Shown here piece by piece: positions 1 through 9,129 of a stretch of 64,000 nt of DNA. Position 1 is the stretch's first letter, and the number at the start of each line of letters is the position of its first letter. Source of the DNA: Halomonas litopenaei (GTDB lineage: Bacteria; Pseudomonadota; Gammaproteobacteria; Pseudomonadales; Halomonadaceae); the NCBI RefSeq assembly GCF_003045775.1, contig NZ_PXNS01000016.1, forward strand, positions 1 to 64,000, written 5' to 3'. The position numbers and the translations under genes are program-made. Below the pieces are notes generated by a model. The model was not told where the DNA came from. It did not search any database and saw only the letters and a list, made by a program, of their open reading frames with translations.

Positions 1-130
1 TCCGATGAGATGCCGGTCTGTCTCACTCTCATGCAAAGGTAAGATCAACCATTTAATCCGCTTACCCATTTTTTGATGGGTAATATTGGCGTCACGACAT
101 CCGTCTCCCCGAGGATTTGCCGGCGACTCG

Positions 131-1204
131 CTAACCGAGTCTCTTTTCCAGCAGTTCCTGCTGTGTCAGGGGAGGAAGTAGCTCCCGGCCGGCACCTGCC
201 AGAATGGGCGCCGGGCCGGAGGCGATAATCTCGTGAAGAGTGCCGACCCGAACGAATTCAGTGACAGGGATAGATTTGAAAGACTGCTTCTTCCTGCCAT
301 AGAGGGATTCGGTTTCCCCGCTACTCCCGCTCCTGCTCCTCGTGATCAGCTCGAGCTTCTCACGATCGAGGTAGTGCCCCGCCACGAGTATGTTGTCCCG
401 GACGGATGGATCGTTCATCAGGTAGCCGGTGCTGCTGTTACTGTCCCAGTAGGGTTTCACGACATTGATGTGGAAAGTGTCGATCCCACATTTCGCGAGC
501 TCGAGCATGGTCCTGACCTGGCCATCGTTCAGGCCAAAGAACAGGTCGGCTCGACCGCCAGGAAACTTGTGTTTGATCTCCAGCTGGACAAGCCGGCCGT
601 CCGGCATTTCAAGGATGGTGTCGATGTCCCACAGGAAGTCGTAAAACGGCTGGATGGCGCAGTTCTTGAAGAGACGGTGGAGAACGACGTCCCTGAACAT
701 GTTGCGGTTATGGGCACCTTCCGTGATGCGAAAAAAGGCGGTGAGAACCCTCAGCGTTTCCTGGAGTAGCGGGGCGGGGCTCTCGAAATCGGGTACCGTG
801 ATCCGCCTCTGGGCCATCAGTCTCTGCTGTACCGACTCCCCGGTCCGCTTGAAATAGCGTGACATGACGAAATCCCGTTGGCTCTCGTTGTAGTCACACA
901 TAATCACGCTCTTCGGATTTCTTCTTTCGAGCATGTCGAAAAGCTTGCCCGTTCCCGAGTCATCCGGCTCGTGACGCCATATCCACCATGAGTTGGGCTT
1001 CCCCCTCTGAGCGGCCCGCAGGAGCGAGAGAGGAAGTGGTCTGGCTCCAAGGGGTGGCATCTCCTTGAAGATACTCTCCATAGTGCCCTCTATGGCGAGT
1101 CCCTCCAGTAGCCGATGCTTGTCCATGGAAAGCAGGTCTTTCTGGACTTCCCAGTTTTCGACGTCCAGTTGATCCAGCGGGCCTAGCGGTGTGAGTAGTG
1201 CCAT
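131..1204 (-). CDS. Hypothetical protein with PD-(D/E)xK nuclease-like signature
   Basis: A 357-residue protein I do not recognise as a named family. The middle contains D193-I-D195 followed 14 residues later by E209-I-K211 (QLEIKHK), preceded by a helix-like stretch (AHNRNMFRDVVLHRLFKN). This is the spacing of a PD-(D/E)xK endonuclease core, so a DNA-cleaving or nuclease-derived role is inferred. No signal peptide or membrane segment is visible. It stands alone on the minus strand beside the SOS polymerase operon at the left edge of the defence-like region. An inverted repeat (TTACCCAT/ATGGGTAA around 62-83) lies just past its 3' end. The start ATG at 1204 is the only good one. Family assignment is tentative. 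Confidence 0.6.
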   Translation of the reverse strand: MALLTPLGPLDQLDVENWEVQKDLLSMDKHRLLEGLAIEGTMESIFKEMPPLGARPLPLSLLRAAQRGKPNSWWIWRHEPDDSGTGKLFDMLERRNPKSVIMCDYNESQRDFVMSRYFKRTGESVQQRLMAQRRITVPDFESPAPLLQETLRVLTAFFRITEGAHNRNMFRDVVLHRLFKNCAIQPFYDFLWDIDTILEMPDGRLVQLEIKHKFPGGRADLFFGLNDGQVRTMLELAKCGIDTFHINVVKPYWDSNSSTGYLMNDPSVRDNILVAGHYLDREKLELITRSRSGSSGETESLYGRKKQSFKSIPVTEFVRVGTLHEIIASGPAPILAGAGRELLPPLTQQELLEKRLG

Positions 1205-1407
1205 GTTGGGGTTCCAGTCCAGTACCGACCCTAACCTACCATGATGTAACTCTTTGCTGTTGTGAGAGATTAATCATGGTTTCCGCCCGTATTCGGGCAA
1301 TGTAACCGCAGCTCGAGCAGGACGGCATTTGCTGGCGGCTGATTTGGCGCAGCCCGGACCATGTCGCCCGGGTATGCATGAACCAGGTATCCAGCGTGCT
1401 GTACTGA

Positions 1408-2685
1408 TCAGCGCATCTTGACGACCGGCAACTCCTCCCACCGCGTCGTATAGCGTGGCGAGCGATACGCGCAGCGGAGGTGCCAGGCCGCGTTCTCGCG
1501 CCCTCCACCCAGCTTGACGGTGCCCGCACCCAGCTCACGATTGAGCTTGTCGAGTGTCGCCATCAGGCGCTCCGAGCGTTCTCGTTCGGCATTGCTTTGT
1601 TGATCCGCCAGGATGTCGAACTGCTCATGGTTTCGATCGACGAGGTCAGTCAGCATCACGCCACACTTCTGGTAGGCCACGCCCGCACGATGGATCCGAT
1701 CGAGACCCCGCGACGCCGTATGGACGATCAATCGGCTGTCATCGGTGGGACGCGGTAGTGCCAGCAGGAGGCTTTCGTGGTGCTGGGGCAGCTCGGGCCG
1801 GAAGGGGTTGGTTTTGACGAACACGACCAGGGCACACGCCAGGCTCTGCTGCTTGCGGAGCTTTTCGGCGCCGCAGCTCGCATGATGCCTGATGGCCTCA
1901 TGCAGCTCTTGGCGATCGCCGGTAAGCCGGCCGAAGCTTCGGCTGGTCATGATCTGCCTTTTGGGAACCGACATGTCGTCGAGCTCAATGCAGTCTTGCC
2001 CGCGCAATTCCCACACGGTGCGCTCCATGACGACCGAAAATAGGCGCCGTAGCTGCCTGGGATCAGCCACGCGCAATTGCCAGGCGGTATGAATGCCCAT
2101 ATCCGCGAGGCGCAGGCCGGTTCGCCGCGCCACCCCCCAGACCTCCGTTACGGGCAACCGCTCAAGCACACGCCGCGTCGTGTCGCTCTCCGGTGGCAAC
2201 AGGGCCACGCCCTCACAGGCCGCCTCCTTTTTTGCTAAATGGTTGGCGATCTTTGCAAGCGTCTTGCTGGTACTGAGTCCGATACTGATCGGAATGCCCG
2301 TTTCTTGCCTTACCCGGAGTCGCATGGCCTGGCAGTGATCTTCGAGCCTCTCGCCCGGGAACCCATCGAACCCCAAGAATGACTCGTCAATCGAATAGAC
2401 GCTCACGTCCGGTGTGTACTGGTGATAGACAGCCGTCACCCGGCGGCTCATATCGCCGTAAAGTGCGTAATTGCTGGAGAACAGCACGCACTGTCGAGTG
2501 ATGTGGGGATCGAGCATGTGTGCAGGGGCGCCCATGGCAACGCCCAGGGCCTTGAGCTCGGGGGATCGGGCGATCACGCAGCCGTCATTGTTCGTCAGCA
2601 CTCCAACTGGCCTGCCATCCAGGTCTGGCCTGAAGGCTTTTTCACAGGACACGTAGAACGCGTTGCAGTCGGCCAGCGCGATCAT
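1408..2685 (-). CDS. umuC: DNA polymerase V catalytic subunit UmuC (Y-family translesion polymerase)
   Basis: Error-prone Y-family polymerase that with processed UmuD copies damaged DNA during the SOS response. The N-terminus has the palm metal site DCNAFYVSCE (D6), and further in the second catalytic motif YSIDESFLGF. The little-finger region and C-terminal tail are present, and 425 residues matches the usual 420-430. The start overlaps the end of umuD by 4 nt (ATGA-type), so the two are translationally coupled and transcribed from the LexA-controlled promoter near 3340. No damage to the frame is seen. The location inside an accessory region suggests a mobile copy rather than the chromosomal mutasome, but that is inference. 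Confidence 0.95.
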   Translation of the reverse strand: MIALADCNAFYVSCEKAFRPDLDGRPVGVLTNNDGCVIARSPELKALGVAMGAPAHMLDPHITRQCVLFSSNYALYGDMSRRVTAVYHQYTPDVSVYSIDESFLGFDGFPGERLEDHCQAMRLRVRQETGIPISIGLSTSKTLAKIANHLAKKEAACEGVALLPPESDTTRRVLERLPVTEVWGVARRTGLRLADMGIHTAWQLRVADPRQLRRLFSVVMERTVWELRGQDCIELDDMSVPKRQIMTSRSFGRLTGDRQELHEAIRHHASCGAEKLRKQQSLACALVVFVKTNPFRPELPQHHESLLLALPRPTDDSRLIVHTASRGLDRIHRAGVAYQKCGVMLTDLVDRNHEQFDILADQQSNAERERSERLMATLDKLNRELGAGTVKLGGGRENAAWHLRCAYRSPRYTTRWEELPVVKMR

Positions 2686-3131
2686 CGACCCACTCCTCGG
2701 CGCAGCGCATGCACGTTATGCGTGACCACGCCCCAGACCGTTACATCGCATCCGCTGAGCAGGATGGGCGCATAGGCCGCATTGCCCGAGATCAGCGCCT
2801 TGCAGCCATTGGCCATGCCCAATTGCTTGCAGGTGAGTTCACCATCGACCGCGACAATCAGTATGTCCCCCGGGCGGACATCGAGCGCGCGATCCACGAT
2901 CAGTAAATCATCATCATAAATCCCGAAATGGACCATCGAGTCGCCCTTGGCGCGGGCGTAATACGTCGCTGAAGGATGCTGGACGAGATGCGCAACCAGG
3001 TCGAGATCCCGTTCGATGTAGTCCTCGGCCGGAGACGGAAACCCGGCACGAACCTCACCGGCAGCCAGGGGGAGCAACATCGGCCTTGAGAGTTCATCGA
3101 CGCGTCCAATGATGTCGATGGCAATGGTCAT
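2682..3131 (-). CDS. umuD: UmuD-type SOS mutagenesis protein, S24 self-cleaving protease
   Basis: Regulatory partner of UmuC that cleaves itself on RecA filaments to give the active UmuD'. The expected S24 features are present: a cleavage region A29-G30 followed by FPSPAEDY, nucleophile Ser65 in GDSM, and general-base Lys102 in LTCKQ, 37 residues later exactly as in E. coli UmuD (S60/K97). 149 residues is close to the family length, with a slightly longer N-terminal arm. It overlaps both the upstream 60-codon ORF (4 nt) and downstream umuC (4 nt), forming a three-gene operon. Confidence 0.95.
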   Translation of the reverse strand: MTIAIDIIGRVDELSRPMLLPLAAGEVRAGFPSPAEDYIERDLDLVAHLVQHPSATYYARAKGDSMVHFGIYDDDLLIVDRALDVRPGDILIVAVDGELTCKQLGMANGCKALISGNAAYAPILLSGCDVTVWGVVTHNVHALRRGVGR

Positions 3132-3310
3132 GCCGCCGCCTCCCGGGGCTCCCAGCGCAGCCCGGCGCTGCCGTCGGGAAGGCGGGTGACAGCCGCCCGG
3201 CCGAAGACCTCGACCCTGTTGAGCGTGCGCTGCCAGTCACGCTCGCTCTCCCCTGGGAGCCGCTGAATGATGAGGTGAAAATCGGGGGTGGCAAAGGGCA
3301 CGATAGGCAT
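3128..3310 (-). CDS. Small protein leading the umuDC operon
   Basis: A 60-residue ORF whose stop overlaps the umuD start by 4 nt and whose ATG lies about 25 nt downstream of a LexA-like box, so it is the first gene of the SOS operon. The sequence (MPIVPFATPDFHLIIQRLPG at the start; a basic middle; WEPREAAA at the end) matches no domain I know. The tight overlaps on the umuD side argue that it is truly translated. It may only couple translation into umuD, or may modulate the polymerase; neither can be told from sequence. Confidence 0.65.
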   Translation of the reverse strand: MPIVPFATPDFHLIIQRLPGESERDWQRTLNRVEVFGRAAVTRLPDGSAGLRWEPREAAA

Positions 3311-3334
3311 GACGTATCTCCATTCTGCTGCAGC

Positions 3335-3350
3335 TTGTTTTTTTATACAG
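3335..3350 (-). promoter_or_regulatory. LexA (SOS) operator upstream of the umu operon
   Basis: On the minus strand the sequence reads CTG-TATAAAAAAA-CAA inside TACTGTATAAAAAAACAAG. This differs from the gammaproteobacterial LexA consensus CTG-N10-CAG in only the last base, with the typical TA flank and AT-rich spacer. It sits about 25 nt upstream of the first operon gene, where repressor would block the promoter. That damage induces this operon is inferred from the match and the gene content. Confidence 0.8.
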
Positions 3351-3556
3351 TATTAACGGCGAAACAGACCACAGCCAATCACTAATATTCCTTCAACGCG
3401 ATCGCTTCGAGGTAGGCCGCTCCGGTTATCGCGTCGGGTGTGGCGCAATGGCTCCCATGGACGTAGGCCTCGGCGGGAAGCGGAGCGCGCCTGAGTTGGC
3501 TCCATCGCATTAATTCGGTAGGTTGCAGCGGCCGAATTCGCTGACCAGAGACCGCC

Positions 3557-4642
3557 ATGCCCCGCCTGATAAAAACCGCACTCACCACATGCGCGTTGAT
3601 GCTCACCGTTGGCCTGTGCGCCCAAGCATCGGCGGCTATCACGATCGGTAGCTGGAATCTCAAGCACCTTGGCTGGAAGAACGACAAGAACCTCACCACC
3701 GTCGCCGAAATCCTGCAGGGGGCCGATCTGTGGGCGCTTCAGGAAGTGATGGATACTGACGCGGTACAAGAGCTAGAGCGGCGTCTGGAGCAGCGGACTG
3801 ACGGAGCGTGGAGCTCGATGGCGTCACACGAGGTGGGTCGTAGCTCCTATCGGGAGAGTTACGCCTTCCTGTGGCGCGATAGCGCGGTCGAGTACACCCA
3901 AGGCGCAGTGGTCTACCTGGATCCGGGCGATCTCTTCGCCCGGGAGCCCTACCTGGCTGAGTTCCGTGATACGGAAAATGGAGCGACGGTCGCCATGGCG
4001 GCGGTGCATATCGTCTACGGCGACAGCCGCACCGACCGTACGCCGGAAATTCGTGAGTTGGCCAGCATCTGGGACTGGATGGGCGAGGTCTACCCCGGCA
4101 GCGCCCGCGTGATTTCCGGCGACTTCAATCTAGCGCCCACCGATCGCTCCTGGCAACCACTGCGCTATGCTGGCGCCCAGCCCGCGATTACCAGAGGCGC
4201 CACGACGCTCAGCAAAAGCGACGGCCGATACACCAGCCTCTACGACAATTTTTGGTACGACACAAAGGCGCTCCAAGTGACCGGCACCGGTATTGTTCAT
4301 TTTCCTCAGTTACTGGGTATCGATCATCAGACTGCAAGACGCCTCGTCTCGGATCATGCGCCGATCTATTTGACCACGGGCGATGCGAGCCCCGGATTTG
4401 GCAGGATGAACAGTACAGTGACCGCAAGCGGCCCCTCTAAAGGCAGCGGCAGTCACTGCATCGATCTCAATACAGCGCTGGCGAGTGAGTTGGATCGGCT
4501 TCCCAACATCGGCCCGGCCCGTGCTCGGGACATTATGGACGGAAGGCCCTGGGCCGATGTCGAAGCGCTCACGCGCATCAAAGGCATCGGCTCGGCGCGC
4601 GCCGGGGAGATCGAGCAGAGCGGTCTGGTGTGTGGTAGCTGA
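3557..4642 (+). CDS. Secreted endonuclease/exonuclease/phosphatase-family nuclease with C-terminal helix-hairpin-helix
   Basis: A 361-residue exported DNase I-like enzyme. Residues 1-26 form a signal peptide (basic start, hydrophobic core, ASA-A cleavage). The EEP catalytic set is visible in order: Asn in GSWNLKHLGW, Glu in LWALQEV, Asp-Asn in ISGDFNLAP, and Asp-His in SDHAPIYL. A linker rich in Gly/Ser follows, then a ComEA-like double HhH DNA-binding module from about residue 300 (INTALASELDRLPNIGPARA-type helix, then IKGIGSARA). The likely role is extracellular or periplasmic DNA degradation, for nutrition, DNA uptake or competition. It is transcribed away from the umu operon and has no obvious partner. 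Exact substrate is unknown. Confidence 0.88.
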   Translation: MPRLIKTALTTCALMLTVGLCAQASAAITIGSWNLKHLGWKNDKNLTTVAEILQGADLWALQEVMDTDAVQELERRLEQRTDGAWSSMASHEVGRSSYRESYAFLWRDSAVEYTQGAVVYLDPGDLFAREPYLAEFRDTENGATVAMAAVHIVYGDSRTDRTPEIRELASIWDWMGEVYPGSARVISGDFNLAPTDRSWQPLRYAGAQPAITRGATTLSKSDGRYTSLYDNFWYDTKALQVTGTGIVHFPQLLGIDHQTARRLVSDHAPIYLTTGDASPGFGRMNSTVTASGPSKGSGSHCIDLNTALASELDRLPNIGPARARDIMDGRPWADVEALTRIKGIGSARAGEIEQSGLVCGS

Positions 4643-4814
4643 TACGGCTCAGCGATTAGCTAGTAGTTAATTGTCCTGGACTAGTGGAGATTTCCGTGCT
4701 TACACATGGCGACATGGTGGCGGGAAATTCGGCTTCTGTCGCGTTGCTGGGTGGTAATCGGTCGGCAGATACGGGGCAGTGCCGCGCTTTTTGATCTCTA
4801 TCCAAGGACGCAAT

Positions 4815-6632
4815 ATGCAGTGGTCACCCTCTCTCCTCGCGCGTCTGCTCTTCGTCCGCCCAGGATGGAAGCTATCACTCTCCGGCGCCAATTGGGAGCT
4901 TCGCCGGGGAAGACAGTGCCAGCAATACGCGTTGGAGAATGTCGCTGCAGTGGACATCAAACGCGGCTGGATATGGGCATCTTGCGAGGTCACACTCTAC
5001 GGCTTCGAGGGGCCTTCGTTCGTATCGCTAGAAGGGTTGCCGAAGCAGGACGCCGCCAAGCTGGGCGTCACCCTAAGCGCCAGCATGCACAAACAATTGC
5101 ATACCTTGGCCAGAGCCGGCGCACCGGCTCTACGAGCATGGCTGAAGGACGCGACAGAGGGGCTCCCTGGCAACCGATGGATCCGCCACAGTGAGCAAGC
5201 CCGTATGCGTGCCCGGCGGGATAGCATTGCGCTACCGGATTCCGCCATGGATATGGGCAAGCTCGGACGTCATCCGGCTATTCCCCGCTTGTCCGATTCG
5301 GAACCCATCGCGACCCTTCGCCGCGCCTTCGGGCCAGCCCTGCAGCAGGCGGTTGGGGCGCGCAATCAGGCATTCATGGAAGAGGAGCTCAAACGCGAAG
5401 CCGCCTTCTTCGAAGCGGTCGAATCCCAGCCCTTGACCCGGGAGCAGGCCGGGGCCGCTGTGTGCTTCGATGATCGAGTTCTGCTAATCGCCGCGGCCGG
5501 CTCGGGAAAGACGTCCACCATGGTTGCCCGGGCGGGGTATGCGGTGCGAGCCGGGATCGCTGCGCCGCACGAGGTGCTGATGCTGGCATTCAACAGCGAA
5601 GCGGCGAAAGAGTTGGGCGAACGCACACGCAGCAAGCTAGGCCCTTGGGTGGCCAATGCCGACCAGATCCACACCAGCACCTTCCATTCCTTTGCGCTCA
5701 AGGTGATCGGCGAGGCCACCGGTCGTAAGCCATCCGTCCCAGACTGGCTGGCCAATGGCCAGGATGAAGGCGTGATGGTGCACTTGCTGCGAAGCCTCTG
5801 TGAATTCGACACTGACTTCAAGGCCAGGCTGGATCTCTTTGCAGCGGTCTTCGGTTCATCGGTCGGTAGCTTCGACAGCCAGGCAGACCGGGATAATCTC
5901 GCGCCGGTGACCACCCGGGCCGACCCGGACTACCTCACGCATCGTGGCGAACGAGTGAAGAGCCAGGAGGAACGGCTTATAGCTGACTGGTTGGCCTATC
6001 ACGGCATCAGCTACCGCTACGAGCGCCCCTGTCATCGCGATACTGCCGACAGTGCCCATTCGCAGTACACGCCGGACTTTTACTACCCCGATGCCGGCCT
6101 GTACCACGAGCATCTGGCGCTCGATGCACAAGGCAATCCTCCCTTGCACTTCACCGGCTATGCCGAGGGCGTGGCTTGGAAGCGAGAGTTGCACCGGAAT
6201 GATGGTAATCGCTATATCGAGACCACCTCGGCGGGCCTCCGTAGTCTGGAGGGCTTGTCGGTATTCAAGCGTGACCTCGAAGCTCATGGCCTCAAGCCTA
6301 TCCCGTCTCGGGACAACCTTGGCAAAGAGGCAAAGCTGTTGGACGTGCCGCGCATGGCCAAGCTGTTCCGTACCTTTCTGTCGCATTACAAGTCTCAGGG
6401 CCATAACCCCAAAGCCCTACGCGCAGCCGGCCGGGGCACCGACTTTGCCGTGCGTAGCGACCTGTTCCTTGGCCTGTTCGAGGACGTGCTCTAGGCTTGG
6501 CAAGAACGGCTTGATCGCGAGCAGGCGGTCGACTTCGATGACATGCTCAACCAGGCGGCTGAACTCATTGAGGCCGGCCAGTGGACACCACCCTATCGAG
6601 TGGTGGCTGTCGATGAGTGGCAAGACACTTCC
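4815..6632 (+). pseudogene. HelD-like (helicase IV) SF1 helicase with nuclease-like insert, broken
   Basis: The N-terminus resembles E. coli HelD (pleckstrin-like start, then Walker A LIAAAGSGKTSTMVARAGYA and LMLAFNSEAAKEL, then TSTFHSFAL). Before the Walker B motif there is an insert (EERLIADWLAYHGISYRYER ... YTPDFYYPD ... YHEHLALDAQG) typical of Vsr/PD-(D/E)xK-like modules carried by some HelD relatives. An in-frame TAG at 6492-6494 interrupts the protein. The same frame resumes as AWQERLDREQAVDFDDMLNQ and reaches VAVDEWQDTS (usually DEFQD), then all of helicase domain 2 is missing. Start ATG 4815 has AAGGA upstream. Nonsense plus C-terminal deletion makes it non-functional as a helicase. 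Confidence 0.85.
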
Positions 6633-6757
6633 CTTGCTCGGCCCCCAGCCGGGCGGCGCCAAGGGCGACCGGATCAATGGCTACCACCTCACGCTGGCGG
6701 CGAAGAAAGCAGCGAGAAAATCATAAAAACATGCACTAACGCGCAGAGAAGCTAACG

Positions 6758-7864
6758 ATGGCCAAGATCACCGATGCAGTGGACCCCGGCAACGCCGGGG
6801 GAAGCGTGCTGATCCCCGAGATTCCGACGTTGCCCAACCGACCCGTCACCTTCCATTGTGACAAGTGCGGCGAGGTCTTCACGGAGCGCGAGGCAAGGCG
6901 GCAGCACGTCTTCGACCACCACCCCTTTAAGCGTCCCCAGCTGCTGGTGGGTAGCCGTATGGTCAAGGAGCGGGGCGAGGTAATGGCCAGCCAATTCCTG
7001 CCAGCGGACTGGATCATCCAGCAGGCGGAGCGGATCGTGATCGACCAGCAGGACGTCTCCAGCCAAGAGGCATGCCGCCGACTCAGCAAGATCATCTCGG
7101 GCTTTCACGAGGTCACTCTGACCAGCGCCGACTACTCGGTGACCTACCAGATCGAATTCGATATCCCCACCGAGGCACAGCTGTTAGCGGTCGAGAAGGC
7201 CTTCAACATGCTGATTGTCAACCAGCCACTGGAGAGCGAGCGTATCGCCCAGTTCATCACAGTGGCCAAGCGGGAGGATGGCGGCAGGTACTATATCGAG
7301 GGCATCAGCGACTTCCTGTACGGCGTGCTGGCCAAGGACCAGCGTGGCGGCACGAGCTTGAACCGGGATGATTATACGGCCAAGTTCCATGCTGCCCGCG
7401 AGGCACTGCACTTCATGGACCGTCCCCTGGCCAACCTGATCAAGGCACTGGTCAACTTCAACGACAACGCCTTCAGCGAAGCTGAAATACTCGCCCCCGG
7501 TGGCCAGGTCGCGATCACCTGCCGGATATTGAACGGCCTGCGCTCCGGCAAACACTGCCCGCCCCTTGAGACTAGGACCGCTTCCGGCCACAACCTGCCG
7601 GTGGATACACTCACCGCCGAGATCATGCGTTTTTGCAGCCTGCCGCTGGCAGAGCAGCAGGAGCAACTGCCTCAACTGGCGCATCTGGCCAGCAAGAGTC
7701 TGACCACCGAGCATGATCGGGTAAAGATCCAGGCACTGGCCATGAACACCTGCTGGGAGGCCGGCGATCATGAACCGGCCGTCAGCTGGGCCAGGATGCT
7801 GCGTCACAGTCCACTGTTCGAGACCCTGGCCAACCGCATCATCGAGGACGTAGAGAATGACTGA
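6758..7864 (+). CDS. C2H2 zinc-finger protein, first gene of the zinc-finger/coiled-coil/Hsp70 unit
   Basis: A 368-residue protein. Residues 34-55 form a classic C2H2 finger (FHCDKCGEVF ... RRQHVFDHH: C34, C37, H50, H54 or H55), rare in bacteria and usually a nucleic-acid or protein contact. The remaining roughly 300 residues are a soluble, mostly helical region with no domain I recognise. The C-terminus (TTEHDRVKIQALAMNTCWEAG) has a tetratricopeptide-like flavour but no clear repeat. Its stop overlaps the next gene's start by 8 nt, so the two are co-translated. No signal peptide is visible. Function is unknown; the neighbours (coiled coil, Hsp70-like ATPase, nuclease genes) suggest a defence role. 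Confidence 0.75.
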   Translation: MAKITDAVDPGNAGGSVLIPEIPTLPNRPVTFHCDKCGEVFTEREARRQHVFDHHPFKRPQLLVGSRMVKERGEVMASQFLPADWIIQQAERIVIDQQDVSSQEACRRLSKIISGFHEVTLTSADYSVTYQIEFDIPTEAQLLAVEKAFNMLIVNQPLESERIAQFITVAKREDGGRYYIEGISDFLYGVLAKDQRGGTSLNRDDYTAKFHAAREALHFMDRPLANLIKALVNFNDNAFSEAEILAPGGQVAITCRILNGLRSGKHCPPLETRTASGHNLPVDTLTAEIMRFCSLPLAEQQEQLPQLAHLASKSLTTEHDRVKIQALAMNTCWEAGDHEPAVSWARMLRHSPLFETLANRIIEDVEND

Positions 7865-9128
7865 CTCCAAAAAGGACGAGAGTAGGTCCGTGAAGATCAC
7901 CAGCAAGGCCACCGGCGCTGTTTCGCAAGGTGAGCGACGCGGCAAGCAGGCCAGCAAACACCAAGGCCAACCGGAATCGAAGACGCCTTCACCAGGTGCC
8001 ACCTCACCAAGCTCGCGAGTCCACAGTAATGAGCGGCCTGCAATCGACAAAGAACAAGGCAAGGGCAGCGAGCCAGCGACTGCTGCCACGCGGAACCAGA
8101 CAAAGAATAGCAAGGGCATCTCGCGGGTCTTCGATATCATCCAGCGCTTCTATGCAACCTCGAGCACGTCGAAGAAGATCACCGAGCCCGCTCTGAAGAA
8201 GCTGGAAGAGCGAACCCTTTCGGCCGGCCAGCGATCGGAGCTGCTCGACCTCGCCCAGCGCGAGGATACCTCGCTCTCCCGCACCGTAAACCTGGCCTTC
8301 GCCGCCTTCGAGATCCACAGCAATCGCACCATAAAGGACCTACTGCTGAAGTTCGCCGTCGACGCGGGCCGCGAGGGGTTCGATCTGGCCATGGAGAGTG
8401 TCGATGCCTGGCTCCCACTTACCGACGATGAACGCCCTCCCTTAAGGGAACTCTTCAGGCGCTACGCCAGCCGAGTGGAGCAGGTGGCGGTCAACAAGGA
8501 TGTGTCGGCCAAGGAGAAGAAGGAGAGCCTGACCAAGCTGCGCAACCTGTTGTTCCTGAGCATGATCTGGCAGGCCAATCAAGGCTGGGCCAAGGAAGAC
8601 GACATCTTGCGCTTCTTACGCGCGGATGGAGTCTTTACCACCGGCACCCACTACCCCACCCAGGCCACGGAGGCGCTGCTCAAGACAGCCTACACCCAGA
8701 ACGCCGATGATTTTTCACCACTGGGTTGGTTGTCGCGTCAGATCGAGAACACCAAGGCCATACAGGCCAGCGAACTGGAACGACTGGGAAAAGATGTCGA
8801 GCGCCTCACCGCCGAACGCGACCGAGCGCAGGAGGAGATCAGCACATTGCGCCAGGAGCGCGATACCCTGCTGGAAAAGACCGGTGAGCTTGAGCAGAGG
8901 CTTCATCAGGAGAAGCAAAATGCTCAGACCACCAGCATCCACCTGGAGGATGACAAGCACCGGTTGCGCTCCCGGGTCACCAAGACCTTAAAGAGCGAGG
9001 TGCCCCGTCTGGAGGAGGCGTTGATCGCCCTGCACCGTGACCCGCCCAAGCTGCACATCGTCTCGCCCTATGTGGAAGAGACACTTATGCACCTGAAGAA
9101 GATACTGCGCGAGACAGAAGGAGAGTGA
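7857..9128 (+). CDS. Coiled-coil protein, second gene of the zinc-finger/coiled-coil/Hsp70 unit
   Basis: A 423-residue protein with a low-complexity Lys/Ser/Thr-rich N-terminus (1-80), a helical middle (about 95-290), and a long heptad-rich coiled coil at about 294-368 (for example LGKDVERLTAERDRAQEEIS and LRQERDTLLEKTGELEQRL), then a short conserved-looking tail. The first 80 residues are probably disordered. It overlaps the zinc-finger gene by 8 nt and ends 1 nt before the Hsp70-like ATG. The arrangement recalls nucleotide exchange or tethering subunits of chaperone machines, but no GrpE or J-domain signature is seen. No family is recognised. Confidence 0.75.
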   Translation: MTDSKKDESRSVKITSKATGAVSQGERRGKQASKHQGQPESKTPSPGATSPSSRVHSNERPAIDKEQGKGSEPATAATRNQTKNSKGISRVFDIIQRFYATSSTSKKITEPALKKLEERTLSAGQRSELLDLAQREDTSLSRTVNLAFAAFEIHSNRTIKDLLLKFAVDAGREGFDLAMESVDAWLPLTDDERPPLRELFRRYASRVEQVAVNKDVSAKEKKESLTKLRNLLFLSMIWQANQGWAKEDDILRFLRADGVFTTGTHYPTQATEALLKTAYTQNADDFSPLGWLSRQIENTKAIQASELERLGKDVERLTAERDRAQEEISTLRQERDTLLEKTGELEQRLHQEKQNAQTTSIHLEDDKHRLRSRVTKTLKSEVPRLEEALIALHRDPPKLHIVSPYVEETLMHLKKILRETEGE

Positions 9129-9129
9129 C

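Noticed and set aside
62..83. Inverted repeat TTACCCAT/ATGGGTAA considered as a terminator
   Set aside because: The T-run is in the loop rather than after the stem on the coding strand of the neighbouring gene.
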